A DNA stretch of 64,000 bases from Seriola aureovittata (GCF_021018895.1 NC_079383.1:19424353-19488352), one strand, 5' to 3'; shown: positions 10,500 to 23,289, counted from the first letter of the stretch. Numbers and translations are program-made. The notes: a model not told the origin generated them from the sequence alone.

Positions 10500-13450
10500 T
10501 GAGAGCACAACTACCACCACACTTACTGCTGCCACAAGGCGACAAGTCATGCAGTGTAACTTTAAATCTACAAATCTTTTCTTCCTGCCACATACAAAAT
10601 TCCTCTAAAGCTGTTTTTTCTCTCCTGATAAGCCTCTTTTGATCCTCCTGGAGCATTGTACAAATAATGAAAAGGCTGTGTTTTACGGGAAAGATATCCC
10701 CGCTGCGAGTTTGAAACACTCACCCTGTGTAGACTTGAAAGGTCGCTGTACAAAGTCTGTAGTTTGCCTCTTCACAGAGAACAGAGTGTATAGTCAGTTT
10801 GGATTCACAGCAGTTAGAAAGGATTGCAGTAATGATATGTTTTCACACAGGAAAAAAAAAAAACCATCCACATAAAGTTCTCGAAGCGCTCCTGCAGCAG
10901 AATCGAATCCTCCGTCGCACCTGTTTGCTCTGTATGTTCCAGTTGCGAAAAAAATATTTCTAAATACGCTGCTGTCTGGATCCTCACGCAGGTGGGGAGG
11001 CCGCTGCGCTCCTGGATACAAAATGTGGCAGAAGTCTGACAGTGAAGATAAATAGAAATGAACTGAAATTCAATCTGGCAGTATTAATGAGCCGCTCTTG
11101 GCCGGGTGTTTTGTTTGCTATTGTCTGGAGATCATTAGTAAACTACAACTGGACTTCAAACCAGCGTAAAAGCAAATAGGCCAGCCAATGACTGAGCTAG
11201 GTCAGTGTGGTTCTGACCCATGGAAGCTTTGCACAGCTCAAAGAAACAAGTGATAAATGTATCCATTTTCTTAGCAAAAAAATATGTTTAAGCAGCAGAG
11301 AAGCAGATTATGCTGCAGCAGGTGCTCTGAGATGTTGGTTTTTTTGTGGATGTTTTGTGGTATTTTTTTTTTAAAGCCACAATTCAAGTCCACAGGGAGC
11401 ATCATGCTGATTTAAGGCATCACTTCAAAGCTTAAGTATTTGTTATGAAATGGGAACAATTAAAGTTGCAAATTGGTATTTTTTAATTATGAGTATAACA
11501 CTTCATCACGACTGTGTGGGTGTGTTTTGAACAGATTTTATTGACAGAGATCTGTCAGTGCAAGCAAACAACCCCAAAAAAAAAAAACGTGGTCTGAATG
11601 ATGATTTGAATCAACTGCATTTTCAGATACTAACTATTTGCTGTCTTAAACCTCAGACCGGCGGCCAAAACAGGATATGGACAGTGAATAAAAAATGACC
11701 TTGTCACCTTTAAAAACTCCAATGAAGAAAGTGAGAGAAAAGGCACTTGACCCCTGACTGCTTCTGCTCACTGCAGTTCAGCCTCAGTGTGTTGAACTGT
11801 ACTGTTCAGCTCTAGTGACCGAGTGTAGGTGTCAATCTGGTTAAATAGCATATCACTAACTATACAGACAGTTGGAAACCAGTCGCTAAAGTAATGTGAT
11901 ATGGTCTTCAGTGTTGGGCATTAAGAAACAATTCTAATAAAAGTTTTCATTTTAACGGATCAGCTGAAATTCTGCAACATACAACGAAAGCCAATAGCAA
12001 AACTTGTCTCTTTGATTTACAGGCAGGTTGAAAAATTAGGAAAATAAAAAAAATGATAAAAGCAGGTCTTAATGTGCCCATTTACGTTAATCAACCTATC
12101 AGATGAGATTCTGTCTTCCAGCCATTCATTATTAAAATACATGTTTTGCTATCAATCAGATAAAACAAGCCCTGTAACTGCACAGCTTGGTGTTTTCCTC
12201 CATGCGTAAGCTGAAGCATGCATCGGAAAAAGTGCATATATTAAAAACAAAACTATGAAGGGGGTAGCTTATTGAAAAGATAGTGATATATGTCTGACAG
12301 TCAGAGGACCATTTGCTTTCCATTCATTTCATGATCGCCATCCAATAGTCTATCATACTACTGACGATAATTACATGCAGTCATAAGAATCATACGGTTT
12401 CAACAGCTCAGCCACTCCCATCAATACGGCTTAACGCTCTTCCATGGAGTCTCCTCACACCGTCTTATCAGATACAAAGCTTGACATTTCAATTTGAGCC
12501 TGGCACTTCAGTTGCCGAGCAGACAATTACCGGCAAGGAGAAAGCACTAAAATAAGGATAATTCTCAAACAACAACCACCAATGAAGCAGTCGGTGATCC
12601 CGAACGAATCCTCAGGTGCACCAAAATAGACGCAGCGATGGAGGAGACGGAGGCGGCGGCCGGCTCTGACGGACATGCTTAGTGGGCCACAGCTAATGAG
12701 CCCTGATGCAGTGGCTCGAGGACTGTCAGTGAAGCAGTGGACGTGACCAGATGCAGACGGATGACAGTGCCAGTTGCACAAATACAACATATACACACAT
12801 TCACATGCTTGTGTGCCTCAAGTTCAGCTTCACTTTGATTTTGTTCTCTGCCTCATGGAAAAATTATATTTTAAAAGAAGCATCATTCGTATAATTGGCG
12901 ACATGTATTTCAAGGTTGAAGCTACACAATCAAACATAAACACACACAAACACATGAGGTACTATTAAACCCTCACCACTACATTGTTTTATAGGTGTGA
13001 TGCAGCATTCTCTTTTTAAATTTAATATCATGAGGAATCAGGTGGAAGGCTCAATTGATTTTTCAATAAAGAAAAACATGCATTCTCTCCCCTCCTTTCT
13101 TTCTTTCCCTCTCTCCTCCCTCTTGCTTCTACCTTACTGCTGCCTACACCTGAAAATAGCCCAGAGAAAGTGCTCTCCTCTCTGTCAAGCAGAGAGCAGT
13201 TTGCTCTCTTGTCAAGCTACAGTGGAAAGAAAGGTCGATGGTGTGTCTCCTGCGAGAGTGTCGAAGAGAAGAGAAATGTGTGCATTAGCCTCCGCGGGTG
13301 CATCAGATCTGAACGGAGAGACTGAACCGGTGGTCAATCTCTTTATAATGAAGATAATGTGGCCGTCAATAAGTAACAGGAAGCTCACACCGTTACCGGC
13401 TCTGAAGCTTTACGTAACACCGGTCTCACCTTACAAACAAAGGCAGTGGT
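10500..13450. other. Gene-free stretch
   Basis: No supportable gene. A small CpG-rich patch with GGAGGCGGCGGCCGG lies at about 12650. A pyrimidine tract of about 50 bases lies at 13083-13131. A minus-strand donor-like word (GGGTGAGTG) lies near 10719, but the frame upstream of it is short and stop-limited. Confidence 0.55.
13083..13131. repeat. Polypyrimidine (CT-rich) tract
   Basis: Almost pure C/T for about 50 bases. It encodes a serine/leucine/proline-rich run inside a 192-codon open frame that is otherwise unconvincing. Confidence 0.85.
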
Positions 13451-13454
13451 CATC

Positions 13455-14236
13455 TGAGTTTACACTTCAAGAAATAGCTTACCATTTTGGGAAATATTCA
13501 GAGTTAGATGAGGAAATCAATGCTACAGATGCTAAATCTGTGTTAAATATTGAACTTGAGGCGAAAGGCAATTAGCCTAGATTTTTCTTTTTACGTTTTA
13601 TTACCACTTTCATTCTGTGTGCTTCGATTGTTCTAATTCCCCTTACTTGCTTTTGCTTGTCCTCTGTAAAGGGCTTTCACTGCTATGAAATGTGCTACAC
13701 AACTACATCTGCCTAGCTTAGCCTCAACACGTACTGTTACCATGGTTGCAACTAATGGTTAATTGGTCATCTAGTCTATTAAATGTCAAAAAAATGTATG
13801 ACCAACAGTCCAAAACCTGAACATATGCAGTTTAATATGATATAAATCTGATTAATGTATTATAAAAATTGATTATTCTCCTGTCGACCGACTAATCAAT
13901 TAATCAACTAATTGTTGCAGTGCTAACTATTACTATTTCTTGACTAATAGTTAATCCACCTGCCGAGTACTTCTGTTGATAGTGTCGCTGGTAGCTTAGC
14001 ATCACACGCACAATTGTCACTAACACCAAAACACTTTGGTTTCTTTACAGATTTCAGTGTCAGTCAACTTTAAAGGTGTTGGTAGGTGTATTTAGCATAC
14101 ATAGCAAGGCTAGCTAGCTTTCCCCCTGGTTCCAGGCTTTATGCTAAGCTAAGTGTATTCGGCTCGAACTTTCATGCACAGAGATGAGGGAGGTATCAAT
14201 CTTCTAATCTAACACTCAGAAATGAAGTGAATATGT
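13455..14236. mobile_element. Fold-back repeat with a nested second element
   Basis: The two ends are diverged inverted copies of each other. The left arm at about 13468-13525 contains AAATAGCTTACCATTTTGGG and GAGTTAGATGAGGAAATCAA. The right arm at about 14165-14236, read in reverse, contains the matching GAGTGTTAGATTAGAAGATT. Between them are TTAGC/GCTAG-rich words typical of a repeat I recognise as common in percomorph fish. A different small inverted-repeat element (13746-13926) sits inside it, so the order of insertion can be read. No transposase is encoded. I give no family name because I cannot check a repeat library. Confidence 0.65.
13746..13926 (+). mobile_element. Small TIR element with TGCAACTAA-type ends (nested)
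   Basis: It starts GTTGCAACTAATGGTTAATT and ends, in reverse complement, GCACTGCAACAATTAGTTGA. The ends are therefore imperfect terminal inverted repeats. The internal CAACAGTCCAAAACCTGAA is shared with the fragment at 27205-27320. About 180 bp long, non-coding and internally deleted relative to the family as I remember it. Confidence 0.65.
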
Positions 14237-14596
14237 TTTGCTGAACAGCACCTTCAAAACAACCTACATTTAAATTCCTTCTGAGAAGTAACCTCCTGCT
14301 GCAAAAAGTCTTAAGGAGGTCATGGCTGGATGTAAAAAGTGTGTAACTTTGACACAGAAACTATGGATCATGTCTTGTTTTTCTGAACCTTGAAGTCAGT
14401 CTTTCTTTAGCCTTAACCATAGGGGTGGAAGTTCAGAAAATGCTCATATAAATAGGCTATTGAGAGGAATAAGACTCTATCATGTTAAAGAATCATTTCT
14501 TACTCTCTAACACAGACTGAAGAGGCAAATATCATAACCTAACCTCAAGAATGTATTGTAAGAGATAAAAAAGTGTCATTGGGTTGGGCTGCGTGA

Positions 14597-14620
14597 CTCT
14601 CCTCCTCCTCCTCCTCCTCC
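14597..14620. repeat. (CTC)n trinucleotide repeat
   Basis: About eight uninterrupted CTC/CCT units. Confidence 0.95.
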
Positions 14621-15089
14621 ACCCCTCCTGAGAGCACGATCGGCGAGGTACGTCAGGTTTGGCGTTCAATCACATTGAAGCCGGTGGGGATTGCACTCGT
14701 GCGTATTGCTGATGTCAATATGCACAGAAGAAAAAAAAAATGGTTAACAAGGTTTTTGTTCATGCGGAATGCCTCTTGCACTAAAGTCAATAGTCTATGT
14801 CAATTATGAGAGGGTAAAGCTATCGACGCCGCTCTGTCAATTTGTCATCTCATTATGCCAGACTCCATAGCACAGTTCAAAACTTACAAAACGGAAGTCG
14901 TAATTAAAATGAGGTGTGTTGATTTAAATTAAACCCAAACCATAGATTTGCAAATAACAACTTCATTTTGTTGATTATATTTTGTATGAGTCATCACTGT
15001 CAGGTAAAATTAGTCCAAAAATCTTTACCAATGTTCGCATCCTTGTTCTAAAAGTAAACAAACCCTCAGATCTTCATTCAAAATAGGCT

Positions 15090-15330
15090 TAGCAGAGCTG
15101 CTTAATTAGCTATTGTGAAAAACTGGCAAGATGTCACAATTAGATGCGATGCATATTTATGGTGAAATTCTTTTCATTTTCATTTCTCTTCATTAAGTCG
15201 GGAGCGGCTATAAACCAAACAACAAGGAGCTGAAAATGTTATTGCCTGCTGTCGGCCATGATGAAGTCTGATTGCAGACAGCTATGAAGGAATGAAGCGT
15301 TTGACGCCTTTGAGCGCCACTGTGACAAGC
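15090..15330. promoter_or_regulatory. Possible conserved non-coding element
   Basis: Unique sequence with closely packed AT-rich factor-like words: TTAATTAGCTATTGTG (homeodomain core next to a SOX-like ATTGTG) and GCATATTTATGG. The texture is like that of vertebrate enhancers. This is inference, with no alignment available. Confidence 0.25.
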
Positions 15331-15499
15331 GTCATCAGAAAATAACACACATCCTTGTTAGCGAAATGTACTTGTGAACTTTTAAATCCACTCTCCCCAT
15401 CTCTGGGAGCACACGGGCCAGCTGACGACTTATTGGAAAGTTGTCAAGATTACTGCCTGAGATGAACAATTTAATAATTTCTCTACACACAAAAGACGA

Positions 15500-15753
15500 C
15501 ATCAATCTCCGGCGCACCGGTGCAAATCCCAGCTGATATTGGGCAAGGGCGGGGTCTATCACAGAGACAAACAACCACCCATGCTTAAGAAACAAGCAAT
15601 TTAGTGTCTCCAGTTAACCTTTGGACAAATAACCTTTGGAGTGTGGGAGGAAGCCGGAGTACCAGGAGGAACATGCTACAACTCAACATAGAAAGGCCCC
15701 AGCCGGCCGACAGGTTGGAACCGTGCTAACTGCTGCTCCACCGCGCCGCCCCA
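15500..15753 (-). mobile_element. tRNA-derived SINE-like repeat, reverse orientation
   Basis: Read on the minus strand it begins GGCGCGGTGGAGCAGCAG, an A-box-like start, followed shortly by GGTTCCAACC, a degraded B box (RNA polymerase III internal promoter). Next comes GGCCGGCTGGGGCCTTTCTA, then a body with ACTCCGGCTTCCTCCCACAC, and it ends near CCCGCCCTTGCCCAATATCA. This order matches an abundant fish repeat I recognise. The spacing between A and B boxes is too short, so an internal deletion is likely and the copy is probably inactive. Confidence 0.7.
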
Positions 15754-16123
15754 TCAATCTAATAAAGACGGATAATGCCTCTGCCAGATAGCCATTTACT
15801 GGATTTTTGAAAGTGTAAGCAATGACGATGTAGATCCCTCAACATTGAAGAATGAGTACTGATACAGAAAAGCACTTTAAAATATATAATGCATTTTGTT
15901 TTTTTGGCTGTTTCATGCTGGTTACCAATATAATGATCGTGTAGCCATGTGACATATCCCTGGAGTAGGTGCAGCACTTCTTCTTATTTAGTCCAGTGCA
16001 AATTTGGTTTAGTCGTGACCTTGAATGAAAAGGTTTGTACTGAACTCTAATAGCTTGTTCAACCAGCCAGCCCACAAACCATTCTCTCTGAATCAATGTA
16101 ACCCCCACAATAGGAGGGAGAGA

Positions 16124-16156
16124 GGGGGGAATAGGGGTGGGGGTGGGGTGCGGGGT
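16124..16156 (+). repeat. G-quadruplex-forming G-run cluster
   Basis: Successive runs GGGGGG, GGGG, GGGGG, GGGG and GGGG separated by one to four bases on the plus strand. The spacing satisfies the usual quadruplex pattern. Confidence 0.75.
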
Positions 16157-16839
16157 ACATTACATCCAGCTGCTCAGAATCACACACACACACTGTGATA
16201 TGCTCAGGCAGCCGAGGAGATGTATCATGTCCACTCTCCGGTCAGTGCAGACAATACACCTTGTGCTACCATCAGGATCCCGTGGTTGTTCAGAAAAAAA
16301 AAACTTGCTGGGGAAATTGTGTGTAATAAAGTGGGAGACTCCTCAAAATGGCCCTGAGAGTGATAATTTAGTCACAGGAACATAGTTGATGGTGTTTTGT
16401 GTTTCAGGGCGTTCATTCATACACACAGCGTTTTGCGAGAAAAAAAACAAACAGAAAAAACCCACAGGAAAAACAGTCTTTTCCAACTGCCATTGCGCGC
16501 CATCAAAGAGCTCATCATCCACTTTCAACATCAATTTCTAGTTTGAACTTGGTAGATCTTTTCTGACAACAAGAAAACAAACATTTTAAGTTTTCGCAGC
16601 AGCTTTCATTACTCAAACGCTTTAAATATTCCTATTGAAGGATGAGGAGTTGTAAGCTTTTATGCGAGGTAAGACAAGGAAGGCCACATGACTCCCTGGG
16701 TGTCTGCTATCAAGGGGACCACTTCAGAAGAGGGTCATTTATGCATTTTTAAGGGGGGGGGGACGACTCGTGCAGTAAAATTTGGTAACTTAATCTCAAA
16801 GACGTACTGAGGGAATGAGGTTGCCTTGAAATCTGATCT

Positions 16840-17060
16840 TCTCCTGGATGGCTGGCGGCCGGAGACCAAATATAGGCCCGGTGCTCCGGTCGTAATTGGG
16901 AGCTTTATTGATTTCCGGGCCTGTTGTCACGCCTGAGGTGACCTTTTGTTTGAGAATAATTGCTCTATTAGAGGGTTTATTCAGGCACCTGCTGGGTATC
17001 TCAGACACTATTATTGTCCAATAAGAATCCCCAGGCAGTAAAGCAGTGACCCTGTTCTGA
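16840..17060. promoter_or_regulatory. Possible conserved non-coding element
   Basis: Unique sequence with CCAAATATAGG (similar to, but one base longer than, an SRF-type CArG box), CGTAATTGGGAGCTTTATTG and ATTATTGTCCAATAAG (SOX-like word plus CCAAT box). This is enhancer-like texture only. Conservation is not tested. Confidence 0.25.
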
Positions 17061-19534
17061 TATGTGGGGTGGACGAAGAGGAGACTGACTTTCTGCACTG
17101 CAGGGGCTTATCATCAAATGAGAACATAGTGCTGGCTCGGTACATCCGTGGGTTAGAGTGAGCTCTAATACTTGCTGGGAAGCTTGATAGAGTTATAACA
17201 TATATAGCCTCTATTGCGTTGCTTCATTTCAGAGAAGTGGCAAAAAAAAAAAAAAAATTGTTCACACAAAATATCACAGAATGAAAAGTTTTTCCACGTA
17301 GTATGAACATGAGAAATTGTTATTGTTATCAAGCGTCCATGTGATGCGTGTTAGAAATGACTAGTTAGAGTGTCTTGAAACCCTGCATCATATTTTCCAC
17401 ACCAACAACAAAATGCCTGGTTCTCAACAACTCTGAATACAAAAGAGGTTTATTTACGCTTCCATCGTTTTCTCCACTGTTACTTGAAATAAGTGGGAGC
17501 CCCATTACAATGCATCTCTGGGTCTCTGTGTGGGTTCATCCCAAGTGTGATCAGCACACAGTCAACTGAGAGTAATAAAGGTTTACCAAGGAAACTTTCT
17601 CAGGCTGCAGTTGAGCTTTAGGGTGGGTTTGGCTGAAGCTCACTGCCCCCCTCTACTTCGAGGGAGTTTTGAGACAACTGCGAGCAACAGGAAGTCGATA
17701 ATCAAAAATAAAAGCCAAAGAAGTAACAACAAGTATGACATGCTTTCTGCAAAACTATGCTTTAAAAAAAAAAACATGTTTTTGGCAGACTTGTACCAAT
17801 AATGAGACGTTAGTTATTCTGAAATTAGAGGCTGTCCTGTAAAAAAAAATGAGCCCGGAGGTCGTCTGTGCAAGCAGCTTATTACAAACCATAATTTTAT
17901 TGTTAGGCGTCTGCGAGAGCACTGTTCATTTCCCGTTTGAAAATCAACAGTAATCCTTCTTTCTTTTAACCATGGCCATTCCAAAATCTAAGCTGCGTCT
18001 TTATTACTGTAACCATGACAACAAAGGTCCGGGAGCCAAAAAGTCTGAGTTATGGTTTCCTTAAAATGTTCACGTCAGTATTTCAAGCTTTCACTTCATC
18101 TTGGTCTTATACTTAAGGAATCACTTAAAGTCAGTTAAACCGCTGCAAAGACCTTAGCAACCAAAGTAAGGAATAAAACTAAAAGGTACCTCTGACTCGA
18201 TCTTTACTGCAGTATGGCCGGGTTTAATTAAAGAAAACGAACACATACCGAGGAGAGTGTTCCGCAACCGTGGGAAACCCCTTAAAGATGAGGAATTGAT
18301 TTTACATCACAGATTTGACTGGTAGTAAATTTATGATTTGCCCGGCCATCTTCAGTTGGATCCTTCCATTTTCACACAGCTGTGCTCCTCCGGCTCCTCC
18401 GGTCGGTTATAGTGGAGGTATTTCATGTCCACAGGTCAGTGGTGTGCTGTGTCATTCAACGACTTCAAACTCTCTCACCGTCTGCTGAACAACGTGAAGT
18501 TCCTCTCAAAGCAACTCTCTCTCTCTCACTGCTATAAATTACTTAATGAAACCTCTTTAAGAGATTCTGTGCAGCATTAAGTAACTCCCTCAGTGTTTCG
18601 TGCAACCAGCCCGAGCACCCTCCACATGTTTACTATTCTAACCATGATGCCAAAGGTACGGTGTGCCTGGCGCTGTAGGGGGAGACGCTCCCGTGGGTCA
18701 TCAGCCTATCATATCATTCATCTCTGTCTTAAAACATGAAGACAGAAGGCTCCAAAAACTGTTTTATAAAAAGAGAGATGAAAACGCTGGTATTGGACTA
18801 TCATGTTAAAAATCAAACTTGGGACCTGGTTGTCACAGATAGCTTTGAAGTGCACGCTGGTGGGGCCCGGAAAAAAAACAACAACAAAAAAACCCCAGAA
18901 AAAAACAAAAAACAAAAAACTGATGAACAGGAGTGTGAGTGTTTGTCACTGTGACCTAGACGTCACGCTTTCCCTTTGGTTTGTGATGCAAAAGCATCAT
19001 GCTCCATACTCCCTCCGGCACCGAGACGGAACGATATCACCACATCTTGGCATAAACAGTTATGACTCACGCTCGGCTGTTTGTTGTCATGCTATCACTC
19101 CTGCTCGCTGCCTTGTTTAGCTACAGAAGCATTTCCATGCACTAACTCATCACTACCTAGCCCTGGCCACACTTTAAACACATAAACACTCAAACTGCGG
19201 CACTATAATAAACATGAATTACCAAATACGTGTTATAAAGCTCGTTGGCTCTTTGTTCATCCAGTGAGTGTGAACATGGGGGAAGCTCCGGTTCGATGGT
19301 CTTAATGCACTAATGCTCTCTAATGCATTCTCTTGCCACAAAGCAGACTTCGGTGTACACGTTCTCAGTGTGAGGAAATTGATTTTCAAAATGTTCTTTG
19401 TCCAGTATTGGCAAAAAAACGCATCATAAGAAGCTCTCAGATGCTGTTCACTTACTGAAGCCAAATCTTGTCTCAAGAGTGTGACCGCCAATCCAACCGC
19501 AGCCACCTCCACGTCTTAAAAACTAAAGAAGAAG

Positions 19535-19815
19535 ACAGTGTGTCCTTACCTGGACACAAATTCAGTATACACAGTCATGTTCCCCGCAGAAGGAATTGTC
19601 AGCACTCTGGTGATCCCCTGACTTTTCCTCTAGCACCATTTTCAGGTCAAAGTTTGAATTTGTTCAGTACTTCGGTACAAATGCTTGCCAAGCTCATGAC
19701 ATCAGCAACATGCTAAACTAAGATGGTGAACACAGTAGTCATCATACCTGCTTTACATCATTCACGTTAGCATCGTCAGCCTTGGCAGTAACCATTAGCA
19801 TGGCTGTAAACTGGT
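19535..19815 (-). mobile_element. Dispersed fish repeat, reverse copy
   Basis: On the minus strand it carries, in order, CACCATCTTAGTTTAGCATG, AAGTACTGAACAAATTCAAA, GGTGCTAGAGGAAAAGTCAG and GGGATCACCAGAG. This is the order of a widespread non-autonomous repeat that I remember from percomorph genomes. A tail portion of the same family is seen on the plus strand at 30850-31035. A good-looking splice donor inside it (CCAGGTAAGG, ending at 19550 on the minus strand) is best explained as part of the repeat. Confidence 0.6.
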
Positions 19816-19819
19816 CTTG

Positions 19820-22570
19820 TTACTGGTTGGATGGTGCTGTTGTATTTCAAAATCAGACATCACAATGCGGATTATCCCACACAAGAAAATTGAGTTCATT
19901 TCATTTAGGACAAGGATAATCACTTCCCTGGTATTTTAAGAGAAGCTAAATTGGAACAGAGGTGAACACCAATTAAGTCAACCTTGATAAGTGTCCAATC
20001 AATTCAATCAGCATTAACTGACTTGTCCCTAACAAAGCTGTAGTAGGGGAAAGGAATCAATGGGTCTCTATTCAAGTTTCAATTAATGACCACTGTTCAT
20101 TTTCGCCAGTTCTGTTGACTTCTGTGTTTGGGAAATGTTCCCTTGTATGTGACTATTTTTGTTGGATATTTTATTTTCAAACTTAAGCTGTTAAAGATTT
20201 TTCACTTGTAATGTCGCTATGTTACATCAAACAATCCAATCTTTAAAAGCGAGATACAATGTAAAAGGTATTAGAATGAGTGCCGAATAGGTCTGAGGGG
20301 CCAGTGATTTGAAAAAGCAAGTGTTCTCTCCCCATTGTGGAATTTGAGTATAACAATCACTTTTAATATTGATATCTTATCGCCTGAAGCAACTCAAGGG
20401 TCAATGACAACTGATAATAAATGTGTGATAAAAACTGAGTGAATAGCTTTCTAAGCTTCACTCAGACCCAAAGATTACCCTGGAGTGCAGCTTCTTTTTC
20501 TTTTTTTCCCCTTCTTCTCTGAAAAGATAGCAAATGACTGAGTGGGGGAGAACCTGTATTTCACTGATATAAGCAGGGGTAGAGCATATAATTCAGTGGC
20601 AATTGACAGCACCCTGAGGATCACTGAAATGAGATAATAAACTCAAGAGTGCAAACCCAGGGACTGTGTGGACTTCTAATCTCCGAAATGGTAAAGAAGA
20701 ACGATTTGATCATGCTGTGTAACTGCCTCTTAGAATCTTTCAGTACTTCTGCTCAGCTGCATAACACAAATGAATGAGACATTTTGTCGGGCGATTACTT
20801 AAGTATGCAGCTTTTTTTTCTTTTAGTATAATATTCAATCTCAAACTGGCAACACAAAAATAAGCAATCGATCAGTCTACATGCATATTCCATCAGGCTA
20901 TGATGGAATCAGGCTGAACAGATTATGAGAACCTTTTTAAAAAGTGTGGGACTGACTTTCTGTCGTAATTGGCACCGTGCATTGAATGCCAATTCCCAGC
21001 AAAGTGCCGTTTTCATATCAGCAGAACAATAGCCAAATCAAAAGCCCCAATCAAGCTTCCTGTGGTGTTTGATGTTCGAACAAAGTCGGACGCTCATTTG
21101 CTGGCACACTCTGAAATTAGGGCTGCATGTTCATTCGCCAGAATGAGATGCACATTAGCTGAGCATTTGATTCAATTTCAGTCACCAGTTAACAAAGGAA
21201 AAAATGCATAAACAAGATGGTGGCACAATTAATAACCAATATTATTCCTCCACTCGCTTTGTCTGTTTTAATCTGTGTGTTGACTTTGCACAAAGCAGCA
21301 CATTGAGCTACAGCATCTCCATAGAAACTAGGCTGCCACTGGGCATTTGGAGTGTGCCCAGCAAATGTCATGATAAAAGTCAGTATTTCAGGCATGAGCA
21401 CTAAACACTACTGAGGAGACACGTAATGGCTGCCAATATTTTGAGCGTGGAAAATCCGCAGGGGGTTGACACTGTCGCCTCTGACCAACTTCCTTCCATC
21501 CAGACGTATTTTTTATAGCTGGAGGAAGCAGAGTGCCAGCAGATAGGCAGGCAGTGCAGGGCCGAGCTGACAACATGACTGTCAGACAGATGACAGGGAC
21601 GCGTGCTTTTCAAGTAGAGGAAGATGATATTGCAGCGAGCTGCCTACTTTCACGCTCCCATCACCATAATGTGATGAGCTGTCACATTAAAATCCTCGAG
21701 TTGGTCAATTTGGAGCGTCATCAGTATTCCCTGGTGAGAATTATAGCAGCCATAACAATAACACTAAAGGTTTGAGGCGATAAATGTCAGCAGGAACACT
21801 GGTTGGAAGACCAGGGCCAGGCTTTGAAAAGTAAGCTCATTCCTCTAGGCCTGTGCCAGGCTGGGCAGCCAGATGCCAGGATTTGGGTACAGCCTTTAGC
21901 CCCCAGCAGGTTGCCGAGTGTCTCTATGTGGTGCCTCGTTGGGCAAGTTATGTCACTGTAGGAAATGAGGAGGAATTTGTTTTCCATTTGTATCTATTTT
22001 TAGGGAAAGACTTGCAACTCCAGAGCATGAAGATTTTAACAACCTGCACCAGATGTTAAGGACAGAGTCTGAAACCAGAGGTTAAATAAGACAAAGCTAA
22101 TGACATCCCAAGCTCACCGCAGCTGAGTGTATCAGTTTGAGCTGTCACACTTCCCCGACACTGGCACAAACAACCCCTGGCAGCATGTCCAATGGAGCTG
22201 GAGCACCAGCTTCTCCTAATTCGCATCCGAGCCTACAGGCAATTACCTGCTTATCGTTCGTGACTAGCACTCGCTCTTCTGAACGTTTGTCACCGACGTG
22301 GAGGTGGCGTCGAGACGACAGCGGGACCCGAGGGGGGACGACGGTGAACCTGGCAATGCTCAACGTTTCAATTAGAGGCTCGGCGGAACATGGCGGCTCT
22401 TGATCGCCTTCCTGCTCCACAGCTCTGGGCCCCTAATTACAGCAGGTCGATAACGCCAGAAAACACAGCTCAAGCGGACTGAGGCGAGGCGCAGATAAAC
22501 ACACGCAAACGAAAACAAAAATACAAAGACATATTAACTTACATGCTGATCCACACATTGTGTAAAGACG
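19820..22570. other. Gene-free, mostly unique stretch
   Basis: No supportable gene. Simple repeats are nearly absent over about 2.7 kb, which is unusual for this window. A local CpG cluster lies at 22250-22400. Open frames there on both strands are about 90 codons, GC-driven and without recognisable domains. Confidence 0.55.
20960..21420. promoter_or_regulatory. Possible conserved non-coding element
   Basis: Unique repeat-free sequence with words such as ACATTAGCTGAGCATTTGAT and CAGAACAATAGCC (SOX-like ACAAT). It looks like developmental enhancer sequence. There is no direct proof, and alignment to other fish and tetrapods would decide. Confidence 0.25.
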
Positions 22571-22594
22571 TACACACACACACACGCACACACA
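22571..22594. repeat. (CA)n short microsatellite
   Basis: CA array of about 24 bases with one CG interruption. Confidence 0.93.
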
Positions 22595-23216
22595 GATATG
22601 GGCTGATACACCCCTGACAGCCTGAAGCATGATTAATCTGACTTGCATATAAAAATGTACCCGCAACCATAGAAGCTGGAAATTTCTTTTTCAAAAACAC
22701 AGCTCAAGCCTGCTATTGCAGCCTGCTATCTATAAAAAATAAACTCAGATATAAATTATTCGAAACACATTTATCTTATTTACCTCATGCATTTCACCCG
22801 GATACAATGGAGATGGGAAATAAAGCCTTGGTTTGAAATTCTTGGTGAGATGCTTCATATATGAGTACGACCACTCAGGTCGATATAGAAAAGAGCTGAA
22901 CAGTGTATAATGGGATCTATATGCATATTCTGTGCTGACTCCCCCGACACAATTAGAATACAACAAAAGACCAAAAAAAGGTTGTTGTTTTTTTAAACAC
23001 CTGACAGAAAAAATGCTGACCTTTCCCTAAACGAGGCAGTTTTACACACGGAGTGGAAACTCCTCCTGAGGTGTTGTCGCACGCTCGCTCGCACGCACGC
23101 AGGCAGACACGCACACACCTGATGTCTACACCAACTATTAGCAAGACGGAGGATTGTCATGACATTTAGTTTGACCGTTGCTCCAAACACTGAATATTTA
23201 TTGCTGTATTAAAGTG

Positions 23217-23233
23217 CCCCCCCCCCCCCCCCC
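23217..23233. repeat. Poly(C) run, 17 bases
   Basis: Uninterrupted C run. The exact length is likely to be unreliable in sequencing. Confidence 0.95.
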
Positions 23234-23289
23234 TTTCCTCACTCACTCACCTCCCCCGCATTATAAGCCATTTCGGCAAAGAACATTTA

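Larger units (their letters stand above)
14240..15495. other. Gene-free stretch with CTC repeat
   Basis: No supportable gene. The interval 14240-14560 has the look of another degraded dispersed repeat, with several phrases I associate with fish repeats, but I cannot support a boundary. A CTC trinucleotide array lies at 14597-14620 and possible regulatory DNA at 15090-15330. Confidence 0.5.
15760..19530. other. Gene-free stretch
   Basis: No supportable gene. A G-rich quadruplex-prone run lies at 16124-16156, a short G run at 16753-16762, an A run at about 17241-17255 and an A/C-rich low-complexity stretch at 18870-18920. The part at 16840-17060 is listed as possible regulatory DNA. Confidence 0.6.

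Noticed and set aside
12997..13575. 192-codon plus-strand open frame, the longest in the window
   Set aside because: It runs through a CT-rich tract, has no domain, and its last third is the left arm of a fold-back repeat (13455 onward).
19540..19640. Minus-strand donor CCAGGTAAGG suggesting an exon
   Set aside because: The whole interval belongs to a dispersed repeat copy (19535-19815).
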